Shown here piece by piece: positions 1 to 5,668 of a stretch of 6,491 nt of DNA; positions within the stretch are counted from its first letter, which is position 1, and every line of letters begins with the position of its first letter. A model generated the notes under the pieces. That model was not told the origin of the DNA, did not search any database, and was given only the letters and a program-made list of their open reading frames with translations. Made by a program: the position numbers and the translations under genes. The DNA lies in contig DQIO01000186.1 of NCBI GenBank assembly GCA_020793555.1, forward strand, positions 1 through 6,491, read 5' to 3'. Source of the stretch: Methanosarcinaceae archaeon. Its GTDB lineage: Archaea > Halobacteriota > Methanosarcinia > Methanosarcinales > Methanosarcinaceae.

Positions 1-47
1 AGAATTGCATTGTTGGATTTGGGGTTATGGGTTTGGCAGCAGTGGAA

Positions 48-81
48 TCCGCCGCCTGCGGCGGAAACGGATGCTCCGTTT
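48..81. repeat. Two abutting hairpins
   Basis: TCCGCCGC-CT-GCGGCGGA (48-65) is an 8-bp stem with a 2-base gap, or a 7-bp stem with a 4-base loop. It is followed at once by AAACGGA-TGC-TCCGTTT (65-81), a 7-bp stem with a 3-base loop, and then a short T run. The GC content stands out from the surroundings. It could be a structured RNA element, a terminator for a gene entering from the left, or a mobile-element end; the sequence alone does not decide. Confidence 0.6.
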
Positions 82-287
82 TCTATAGTTTAAGTCAATT
101 GCTGTGACTTTCTTTTTAGCATCAGCACCCGCATGTACGTATAATTTGCCCGCGGGTGTTCTTAAGTCGGTGCGCTGACGGCACTGTGTAGAAACCGATC
201 GGTGATTTTGGAGTCTAATTTCATATGACCTATGCCCCTCATAATCGACACTTGAATGTTGACTCGACACTAGGAGAAATTCACATA

Positions 288-322
288 TTGAACAAAATTG
301 GGTAGTTCTTTGGAGATACTAC
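288..322 (-). terminator. Weak possible terminator after the PIN-ATPase-KH gene
   Basis: Read on the minus strand after the stop codon, GTAGT (322-318) pairs with ACTAC (306-302) across an 11-base loop, followed by CCCAATTTTGTTC. The stem is only 5 bp and the T run is short, so this is a weak call. Archaeal termination often relies on the T tract alone. Confidence 0.25.
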
Positions 323-338
323 ATAATCCACAACAGAT

Positions 339-2183
339 CTAAACAACCCTGATCTCAACAGGCTCCCCATACTCCACAGCATCAAGGATATCATCCGCAA
401 TATCTGAACCCAACCTTGTCTTAATATCACCATGCCGACCAACGGTCGCCGTAAAAAGATATTCATCTCCCACATAAACCTCGACATCCTGCTTGGCAAG
501 CTCTGGAATGTTCATCACAACATGTTTTTTGGTTCGCTCAACTATGGGACGATACCGTTTCTTGCTCGCACCTTTTTGTTCCGCTGTTTCCTCGATCTTG
601 CGAACATCGATATGAATGCCAAGTTTTCGTTCTATCTCATCGATCATACTTCCGCCCTTACCGATAATGCGCGGAACATCCTGATCTAAAACCTTAACAG
701 TCGCCCTGCTATCTGAAACCATATCAACCTCCACAGGACCACTTGCATATTGCGAGATCACATCAGAAACCTCACCCTCTGCAAGCTTCCATGCAGGTCT
801 CTTCGCCATATCCACATTGCCAACAGGCATCACTACCACCTGCTCACCATAAGTGTATATCTCATACTCCGTTGTACTAGTCTCGAAATCAGAAACCGTA
901 ATCACAGGTCGTGCAAGATCCTGCTCCATCATACCTGACGGCACTTTGACAGTGAACTCAAGTATCTGAACCTTTGTGACCTCACCTTTGTCAATGAACA
1001 CAACCGTATCCACAACCTGCGGGATAACACCAAGTTCCACACGCCCGATAAGTCGCTGAATGGCATCAACGGCGCGATTGGCATGTACGACACCGATCAT
1101 CCCCACACCTGCAAGACGCATATCCGCAAATATAAGGAAATCGCGCGTTTTTCGAACCTCATCATATATCGTATAATCCGGTCGAACCAGAAGAAGCAGA
1201 TCTGCTGTTTTTTCCATATCACCATCCAATGGCGCATACTGGGTGATCTCATCCGGCACCTGAAGGTCACGCGGAGATTCCATAGTCTTGACAACAAACC
1301 CATTGTCGTTCAGATATATCGCAACCCCTGCCGCAAATGTTGATTTACCAGCGCCTGGGGGACCTGCAACAAGGATGCCGCGCTGGGCAAGTATTCGCTC
1401 TTTCAATTTATCTCCAAGCCTGTACTCATCCAGACTTACCGCAGCGATCGGGCGTACTGCCGTTATTTCAATATCATCAGAAAAAGGAGGGTTTGTGATC
1501 GCTATACGCATATTCCGAATCTGAAGGACAGAAGCACCTTTGGATGACATCTCGGTAAACGATTCCGAATCTGCGCGTGCCCTTTCGATCAGTTCCCTTG
1601 AAATTGCCTTGAGGTCATTGTGAGTACTCGGCTTATCACCGATAGGAACAAATTTGACATCCCCGATCGTACCACGTTTTACCATTGGCACGACCTTGTT
1701 CTTGAGGTGCACCGACATCGTGTCATCCGAGAAATAATCCTCGATTACAAGAGAGCCGAACTCTTTCTTTTCAGGAGATATCCATTCCACCTTCAGACCT
1801 TTTGATGTCGCGACCTGTGCCTGAACCCTGTCACCGGTTACAAATACCGCATCCAACTCCACAGCTTGTGCACGTATCATTGCATCGATGCCACCTGAAC
1901 TTGCAAGTTTGACCTGCTCAAGACTGGGTTGCTCTCCTACAAAAGAAAGTGTGATCTCACCCTCATCCGAGAGAGTGCGCAACTCTAAAAGTTCATCCAG
2001 TCCTTTTTGACCGATCTCAAAACCACGGTTTGCCTGTGCCTCAAGTTCTGATACCACGGCTTCTGGCACAAAAACCTGCGCACCTGTGTAATCCCCGCTT
2101 CTTACCTTTTCAGAAATACGGCCGTCAATAATAACACTAGTGTCAGGTACTATCCTAACTCTTGAATCGCTATCTGTTTCCAT
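339..2183 (-). CDS. PIN domain-ATPase-KH domain protein (PINc/VapC-type ATPase)
   Basis: This 614-residue cytoplasmic protein is full length for its family and has three parts. The N-terminal PIN nuclease domain (about 8-135) keeps its acidic residues: D14 in PDTS, E46 in VSELE, D100 in GGID and D118 in TGDR. The central ATPase resembles the PilT/VirB11 secretion-ATPase group. It has Walker A GPPGAGKST at 274-282, a Walker B-like YTIYDE ending in D341-E342, and a histidine-containing GVVHAN at 364-369. A KH RNA-binding domain (about 495-528) carries the GKGG loop at 508-511, and a basic linker and small C-terminal domain follow. PIN plus KH points to ATP-driven RNA cleavage or remodelling, but no precise function is established for the family. 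The ATG at 2183 is the natural start, preceded by AGGT, and lies inside a hairpin. hisI is 72 bp upstream on the same strand, and a TATA-like element in the gap may give this gene its own promoter. Confidence 0.93.
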   Translation of the reverse strand: METDSDSRVRIVPDTSVIIDGRISEKVRSGDYTGAQVFVPEAVVSELEAQANRGFEIGQKGLDELLELRTLSDEGEITLSFVGEQPSLEQVKLASSGGIDAMIRAQAVELDAVFVTGDRVQAQVATSKGLKVEWISPEKKEFGSLVIEDYFSDDTMSVHLKNKVVPMVKRGTIGDVKFVPIGDKPSTHNDLKAISRELIERARADSESFTEMSSKGASVLQIRNMRIAITNPPFSDDIEITAVRPIAAVSLDEYRLGDKLKERILAQRGILVAGPPGAGKSTFAAGVAIYLNDNGFVVKTMESPRDLQVPDEITQYAPLDGDMEKTADLLLLVRPDYTIYDEVRKTRDFLIFADMRLAGVGMIGVVHANRAVDAIQRLIGRVELGVIPQVVDTVVFIDKGEVTKVQILEFTVKVPSGMMEQDLARPVITVSDFETSTTEYEIYTYGEQVVVMPVGNVDMAKRPAWKLAEGEVSDVISQYASGPVEVDMVSDSRATVKVLDQDVPRIIGKGGSMIDEIERKLGIHIDVRKIEETAEQKGASKKRYRPIVERTKKHVVMNIPELAKQDVEVYVGDEYLFTATVGRHGDIKTRLGSDIADDILDAVEYGEPVEIRVV

Positions 2184-2197
2184 AGGAATACCTATGG
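2180..2197 (-). promoter_or_regulatory. Inverted repeat covering the start codon of the PIN-ATPase-KH gene
   Basis: CCATAGG-AATA-CCTATGG is a 7-bp perfect stem with a 4-base loop. In the mRNA one arm contains the AUG start codon, and the other contains the AGG that would serve as ribosome-binding site. Folded, it would hide both. It could act as a translational gate on a transcript reading through from hisI, or as a DNA operator. If transcription starts close to the AUG, as the TATA-like element nearby allows, the RNA fold would not form. Confidence 0.5.
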
Positions 2198-2202
2198 CTC
2201 GA

Positions 2203-2214
2203 ACGTATATAATT
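2203..2214 (-). promoter_or_regulatory. TATA-like element before the PIN-ATPase-KH gene
   Basis: On the minus strand the hisI-ATPase gap contains GAATTATATACG. Its centre is about 25 bp from the ATG at 2183, the usual TATA-to-start distance in archaea. A transcript from here would therefore be leaderless or nearly so. The alternative is co-transcription with hisI. Confidence 0.35.
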
Positions 2215-2255
2215 CAATTGATAAAATAAATGAAGAAGTAGAGGGATCTATGTAT

Positions 2256-2621
2256 CTAATAGACTTCATCCGGATCAAACACTTTCTCACCAACAACTTC
2301 GCCTTCGATCGTGCGGTAGAAACATGACCTGAATCCCATATGGCACGCGCCACCGATCTGCTCGACCTGAAGCAGGATCGCATCCATGTCACAGTCAACC
2401 CTAATGTCGTGAATTATTTGCACATGGCCTGAACTCTCTCCTTTCTTCCACTGTTTTTGGCGGCTGCGGCTCCAGTAATGACCGTGTCCGGTTTCAATAG
2501 TATTTTCAAGGGCTTCTCTGTCCATGTATGCAACCATAAGGACTTCGCCTGTTTTGTAGTCTTGTGAAATTGCAGCGATCAATCCATCATCATCGTATTT
2601 CATATTATCAAGGTCTATCAT
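2256..2621 (-). CDS. hisI: Phosphoribosyl-AMP cyclohydrolase
   Basis: This is the third step of histidine biosynthesis: HisI opens the purine ring of phosphoribosyl-AMP to give ProFAR in the cytoplasm. The 121-residue protein is the right length for a stand-alone archaeal HisI, with no fused HisE domain. Visible family motifs are WSRSR (50-54), WKKGESSG (58-65), DCDMD (76-80), which supplies Mg-binding aspartates and the first zinc cysteine C77, and [13 protein letters not shown] (91-103) with the other zinc cysteines C93 and C100. The frame stays open to a TTG at 2633. I chose the ATG at 2621 because GGTGAT sits four bases upstream of it, as for neighbouring genes. No other his gene is in view, so the pathway is dispersed here. 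It lies upstream of the PIN-ATPase-KH gene on the same strand and diverges from the KaiC-like gene. Confidence 0.96.
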   Translation of the reverse strand: MIDLDNMKYDDDGLIAAISQDYKTGEVLMVAYMDREALENTIETGHGHYWSRSRQKQWKKGESSGHVQIIHDIRVDCDMDAILLQVEQIGGACHMGFRSCFYRTIEGEVVGEKVFDPDEVY

Positions 2622-2804
2622 GTAAATCACCAATTACTATATAGTATAAAAACTAAGATGCTTCAATATAATTATATTAAATTATAAAAGCATGCGTCTC
2701 AGGTTATGATTAACAAGTAAAATTTCGCTGACGCCCGGATTGACTTGATGCACATAATCTTACAGATCATATAAAATTAAATAAAACAGATCACGGTGAA
2801 TATT
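2622..2804. promoter_or_regulatory. Divergent promoter region between hisI and the KaiC-like gene
   Basis: This very AT-rich stretch must carry promoters for both directions. TATA-like candidates are TTATAAAAG (2682-2690) and ATATAAAATTAA (2770-2781) for the plus strand, and ATAATTATATTG (2675-2664) or TTTTTATACT (2654-2645) for hisI. Ribosome-binding sites are GGTGAT for hisI (2631-2626, 4 bases before its ATG) and GGTGA for the KaiC-like gene (2795-2799, 5 bases before its ATG). A perfect 12-bp palindrome, TACTATATAGTA (2635-2646), lies just before the hisI ribosome site and could be an operator. Which TATA is used cannot be settled by eye. Confidence 0.45.
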
Positions 2805-3566
2805 ATGGATTACAGCTTCGATGGTACGGGTGGTTATCGGATTCCTACCGGAATCTCAGGATTGGATGTTCAATTAGGCGGTGGCGTGCCGCCCGGAACT
2901 ACAATTTTACTTCTTGCTGAACCTGGTGCCGGTTCAGAGATCTTTGCCCAGCAATTTGTATATGGCGGATTGATAAACAATGATGAAGTGTTCTATCTAT
3001 CATCCGAGCATCCCGTGCAGGAGATCGCATCCGAAATGGAGGGTTTTGGCTGGGGCAAAAAAGATGAACTTATGGATAAAATCAATTTTGTCGATGCATA
3101 CGCACCAAGGTTCTACAATGTGCTTCCAAAAGAGCTCATAAGTAATACCTCTGCAAAAGATTTCTTAAAACAGGGTACTGATTCATTGAATCTCCTAAAA
3201 TCAACCGTTACAAAAAAACATGATGGAAAATATAGGGGTGTAATTGATTCAATTTCTTTTTTCCTGCGTTCGTATGAATTGAACGATGTTGTGGAAGCAA
3301 TTGAAATTATGTCGTCGGTTGGCAAACTTTCCGGTGCCGTTCACCTGATCCTTATGACTAGCGGTATGCACGATTCTGTGGTCGAAAACACGTTGAAACA
3401 TGTGTGTGACGGTGTGATAGAGTTTCGTATGAAAGAACGCGGCAGTGAGGTAGAATATAGTATTCTAATCCGTAAGATACGCGGTATGATTGCACCGAAA
3501 AAAACAATATCATATAGCCTCACTACCAAAGGTGTCGAGTTGGAAACTACGACACGCGTTCTGTGA
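2805..3566 (+). CDS. RecA/KaiC-like ATPase-fold protein (RAD55/HTR-like) with altered P-loop
   Basis: This 253-residue single-domain protein has the KaiC/RAD55 opening: RIPTGISGLDVQLGGGVPPGT (12-32), then strand LLLAEPGAGSE. In the normal GxxGxGK[ST] loop the first G is A38, the lysine is S44 and the Ser/Thr is E45, so ordinary ATP binding is doubtful. The glutamate after strand 2 (SSEHP, E68) and the Walker B-like GVIDS (D148) remain. From family memory, archaeal 'HTR-like' RecA-fold proteins often have such degraded P-loops, so this may be a family trait and not decay. A regulatory or scaffolding role is more likely than recombination. The ATG at 2805 is chosen over GTG 2796 because GGTGA at 2795-2799 is correctly placed for it. 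It is followed 60 bp later by the polyQ gene on the same strand, probably in one operon. Confidence 0.85.
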   Translation: MDYSFDGTGGYRIPTGISGLDVQLGGGVPPGTTILLLAEPGAGSEIFAQQFVYGGLINNDEVFYLSSEHPVQEIASEMEGFGWGKKDELMDKINFVDAYAPRFYNVLPKELISNTSAKDFLKQGTDSLNLLKSTVTKKHDGKYRGVIDSISFFLRSYELNDVVEAIEIMSSVGKLSGAVHLILMTSGMHDSVVENTLKHVCDGVIEFRMKERGSEVEYSILIRKIRGMIAPKKTISYSLTTKGVELETTTRVL

Positions 3567-3626
3567 TTGCATGTTTTACCAACAGAAACATATTTTAGTG
3601 CTACTGGCAATGAGTGGTTGATTATT

Positions 3627-4814
3627 ATGAAACAGGGTCTATTGAATATATTGAGGGATATTTTTTCATCTTCAGGATACAATGTTACTGAATCATATAG
3701 GTATGATATGGTAGCTGAGAAAAACGGATACAAAACATTGATTAAATTTGGTACTTATCCGGACTATTCGGATATTAAAAATTTTTCCGATCAGGTTACA
3801 GATGGTACGGGACTTTATGTCGTAACTCATGTAATATCAGATGATCTGTACCAATATGCTATAGAAAGTGGACTTATGGTATGGAAACGAGATGACATTG
3901 CACTTCAGATCGGAAAGGCTGTGCTTGCTGACATTGAAGGTACTACATCTGACTTGGAATTGATATCACCTGTTAGCCGGCAGGCTTCTGCTCAGGCCAT
4001 GAATATGGATTTTGCGGCAGAAAAAGATAATTCGATCTTCGGGATGTTCGGACAAAATGACGTACCGGACAAAGCGCCTGTATCACCTGAACCTATAACT
4101 ACACCACCTGAACCTATAACTACACCACAACAACAGCAACAACAGCAACAACAGCAACAACAGCAACAACAGCAACAACAGCAACAACAATGGGGGGGAA
4201 TGTTATCACAACCGGATACTGTTCAATCACCACCTGTACAACCAAAGCCACCCATGGTGTTGGATTTGCATGCTGTGCCATTAAATATTTCAAGAGACCA
4301 TGCAATTGGTATTGCAAAGCAACATGTTGGAATTGTGGATGGTATTTTTCTCAAGTTCGTTCCTTTTTGGACATACAAATATTCGATCAATATTGAGCAA
4401 CAGTATAAGTCCAAGATCATAGATATTTCAGGTGATGGGAATGGGTGCCTTAATGCATTGAACGGTCACGATGAAACGCTAGAATTTAAGGAAGTTTGTG
4501 ACAGTATTGAGGTTCAAGATGAGGCTTATGAAATTAAGGGACCAATATTGACACGTGATGAAGCAAACCGAAGTCTACTTGATAAGATTATCAATGAACA
4601 TACAGAGGATGTACGCTTTGATTCGATGGTTGGAGATACGATTATTTCTGAGCACAAATTGTTCAAACCAAATAATGAGGACGTAAATCTTGAACTTGAA
4701 ATGATATATGTGCCTATTTGGGAACTGAATGGAAGAAAGAATTCAGTTGAGATTAGTGCATACGATGCTAAAATTCTGTGCAATCCGGTGGATGATGATG
4801 TAGAGTTTATCTGA
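3627..4814 (+). CDS. Hypothetical protein: degenerate nuclease-like domain, polyQ linker, duplicated C-terminal domain
   Basis: I do not recognise a named family for this 395-residue protein. Residues 1-105 look like the restriction-endonuclease-like (PD-(D/E)XK) fold. YDMVAE keeps D27, but the strand that should carry E-x-K reads LIKFG (38-42), so catalysis is unlikely. A low-complexity linker (about 145-210) contains PEPITTP twice (154-167) and 21 glutamines (168-188), followed by Pro/Gln-rich sequence. The C-terminal part (about 215-395) holds two related halves, ISRDHAIGIAK...FVPFWTYKYSI and LTRDEANRSLL...IYVPIWELNG. No signal peptide or membrane helix is seen. The frame extends upstream to a TTG at 3567. 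I prefer the ATG at 3627, preceded by a bulged ribosome site, GGTTGAT (3616-3622). The gene probably shares a transcript with the KaiC-like gene 60 bp before it, suggesting the two products work together. Confidence 0.85.
   Translation: MKQGLLNILRDIFSSSGYNVTESYRYDMVAEKNGYKTLIKFGTYPDYSDIKNFSDQVTDGTGLYVVTHVISDDLYQYAIESGLMVWKRDDIALQIGKAVLADIEGTTSDLELISPVSRQASAQAMNMDFAAEKDNSIFGMFGQNDVPDKAPVSPEPITTPPEPITTPQQQQQQQQQQQQQQQQQQQQQWGGMLSQPDTVQSPPVQPKPPMVLDLHAVPLNISRDHAIGIAKQHVGIVDGIFLKFVPFWTYKYSINIEQQYKSKIIDISGDGNGCLNALNGHDETLEFKEVCDSIEVQDEAYEIKGPILTRDEANRSLLDKIINEHTEDVRFDSMVGDTIISEHKLFKPNNEDVNLELEMIYVPIWELNGRKNSVEISAYDAKILCNPVDDDVEFI
4084..4128 (+). repeat. 21-bp tandem repeat, two copies
   Basis: The unit runs 4084-4104 and repeats exactly at 4105-4125, with the period holding to 4128. 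It encodes PEPITTP twice and directly abuts the polyQ minisatellite. Because the unit is a multiple of three, copy-number change would keep the frame. Confidence 0.9.
4128..4190 (+). repeat. 9-bp minisatellite (CAACAACAG)x7 encoding Q21
   Basis: Six exact copies of CAACAACAG are followed by a seventh ending in CAA, giving 21 consecutive glutamine codons. The identical phase of CAA and CAG in every unit shows that the tract grew by duplication of the 9-bp unit and not by selection on single codons. It is followed at once by a run of seven Gs (4192-4198). Gain or loss of units would vary linker length without a frameshift. Confidence 0.95.
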
Positions 4815-4840
4815 TCAATTTTTGTTCGTGTGTGTGCGAA

Positions 4841-4891
4841 TGGTATATATACCAATAACTCTATATATAGAGTCAATGATTCACAATCATT
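4841..4891. promoter_or_regulatory. Three consecutive palindromes in the promoter of the Fe-S carrier/NAC operon
   Basis: TGGTATATATACCA (4841-4854, perfect 14 bp), ACTCTATATATAGAGT (4858-4873, perfect 16 bp) and AATGATT-CAC-AATCATT (4875-4891, 7-bp arms) follow each other with gaps of three and one bases. The first two contain TATATATA, so either could be the TATA box. If the second is used, transcription would start near 4891 and the third palindrome would lie between TATA and start. A dimeric repressor bound here would block TBP or polymerase. Iron- or redox-responsive control is a natural guess given the gene downstream, but the sequence does not name a regulator. A T run after the previous stop codon (4819-4823) may end the upstream transcript. 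Confidence 0.6.
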
Positions 4892-4922
4892 TTATTAATG
4901 CTATTACAAAAAAGGTGATACT

Positions 4923-5246
4923 ATGGTAACAATAACAGAAACAGCAGCGGTTGAATTAAAATCATTATTGGAGTCTGAGGAGAAACATGACCATTCACTT
5001 CGAATATTCATTGCAGGCATGGGTTGCAGCGGCATCCAGTACGGCCTTGCGCTTGACAATGAGTCAAAGGATGATGATGTCACAGTGTCAAGCAACGATG
5101 TAAATATCGTTATGAGCAAGGATATTTCTGAGGCACTTAACGATGCAAAGGTTGATTATATCGATACTACGGATGGTAAAGGGTTTGTAATCGATAATCC
5201 AAATGCTGTAAGTGCTTGCAGTTCAGGTTGCAGTAGCTGCCAATAA
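4923..5246 (+). CDS. HesB/IscA-like Fe-S cluster carrier protein
   Basis: This 107-residue protein belongs to the A-type carrier (HesB/IscA/ErpA) group, which binds Fe-S clusters or iron and passes them to apo-proteins in the cytoplasm. The start resembles the family opening (VTITETAAVELKSLL). The first ligand cysteine is C35 in GMGCSGIQYGL, the usual place. The C-terminal ligand region differs: in place of the common CGCG pair it reads ACSSGCSSCQ, with C99, C103 and C106 close to the end. Four cysteines in total are available. AGGTGAT (4913-4919) lies three bases before the ATG and fixes the start. The NAC gene follows 25 bp after the stop, so the two form an operon. Palindromes overlapping the promoter suggest regulated expression. 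The family is secure; the partner proteins are unknown. Confidence 0.88.
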   Translation: MVTITETAAVELKSLLESEEKHDHSLRIFIAGMGCSGIQYGLALDNESKDDDVTVSSNDVNIVMSKDISEALNDAKVDYIDTTDGKGFVIDNPNAVSACSSGCSSCQ

Positions 5247-5271
5247 TCGAGTTAAAGTTATAGGTGATTTA

Positions 5272-5619
5272 ATGTTTCCAGGTATGGGCGGTCGGGGAAT
5301 GAACCCCACAAAGTTGAAATCGATGATGAAACAGATGGGGATCAATCTCACTGAGATCGATGACGTTGAGCAGGTAATCATACGTACACTTGAGAAGGAT
5401 ATTGTGTTCAATGATGCGAATGTTTCCATTATGAATGCACAGGGTGTTGATACATACCAGATTGTCGGAACTCCGGAAGAGGTTGCAAGGGAACTTGCGA
5501 TACCTGATGACGATGTTAGATTGGTTGCTGAACAGACCGGTGTTTCTGATGATGCTGCCCGTGAAGCATTAAAAACCGCAAATGGCGATCTGGCAGAAGC
5601 TATTCTGTCACTTTCTTAA
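5272..5619 (+). CDS. nac: Nascent polypeptide-associated complex protein (archaeal NAC)
   Basis: Archaeal NAC is a ribosome-associated homodimer that contacts chains as they leave the exit tunnel, related to the eukaryotic alpha subunit. This 115-residue protein has the typical archaeal opening, MFPGMGGRGMNPTKLKSMMKQMG, then the NAC beta-barrel domain (about 25-68) with VIIRT...VSIMNAQGVDTYQIVG, and a C-terminal UBA domain (about 76-115) with VRLVAEQTGVSDDAAREAL and GDLAEAILSL. The length is normal. The frame extends upstream to 5212, overlapping the Fe-S carrier gene, but AGGTGAT at 5262-5268, three bases before the ATG at 5272, and the family start favour the shorter form. It is the last gene of the Fe-S carrier/NAC operon and is followed by a clear terminator. 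Confidence 0.96.
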   Translation: MFPGMGGRGMNPTKLKSMMKQMGINLTEIDDVEQVIIRTLEKDIVFNDANVSIMNAQGVDTYQIVGTPEEVARELAIPDDDVRLVAEQTGVSDDAAREALKTANGDLAEAILSLS

Positions 5620-5631
5620 TCCTTTCTCGTT

Positions 5632-5668
5632 TGGTGCATTATGGCACCAGCATTTATTTTTTTCTTTT
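5632..5668 (+). terminator. Hairpin plus T-run terminator after nac
   Basis: TGGTGC (5632-5637) pairs with GCACCA (5644-5649) across a 6-base loop, followed by a T-rich tail with seven consecutive Ts (5657-5663) and TTTT at 5665-5668. It starts 12 bases after the nac stop codon. This resembles a bacterial intrinsic terminator, and the T-rich tail also fits archaeal termination. Confidence 0.7.

Larger units (their letters stand above)
1..338. other. Non-coding, inverted-repeat-rich stretch; possible mobile-element right end
   Basis: I recognise no complete gene here. Plus-strand frames 1 and 3 are both open from the left edge (to a TAA at 91-93 and a TGA at 105-107), so the 3' end of a truncated gene is possible. 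The frame 3 tail is Gly/Cys-rich (it contains GLAAVESAACGG). The stretch holds a run of inverted repeats: 48-65, 65-81, 126-132 with 152-158, the palindrome at 194-203 and TCATATGA at 221-228. It also holds a near-direct repeat, CGACACTTG/CGACACTAG, at 246-254 and 265-273. GC-rich folds after a reading frame would fit the right end and guide-type RNA of an IS200/IS605 TnpB element. That is inference only, because no zinc-ribbon or catalytic motif lies inside the window. An 81-codon minus-strand frame (270-25) looks like a shadow: arginine-rich, low complexity, no motif. Confidence 0.3.

Noticed and set aside
25..270. 81-residue minus-strand frame
   Set aside because: Arginine-rich low-complexity tail, no motif, and its sequence is explained by inverted repeats on the same stretch; no ribosome site.
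3567..3626. TTG-initiated 20-residue extension of the polyQ protein
   Set aside because: No ribosome site; the ATG at 3627 has a bulged GGTTGAT at normal distance. It is kept as an alternative only.
4128..4190. CRISPR array
   Set aside because: The repeat is a 9-bp unit with no spacers, in frame within a gene.
4120..4317. Val/Ala-rich minus-strand frame opposite the polyQ tract
   Set aside because: It is the mirror of the CAACAACAG repeat and has no independent support.
5212..5271. Upstream extension of nac overlapping the Fe-S carrier gene
   Set aside because: The added residues do not resemble NAC, and a good ribosome site sits before ATG 5272.
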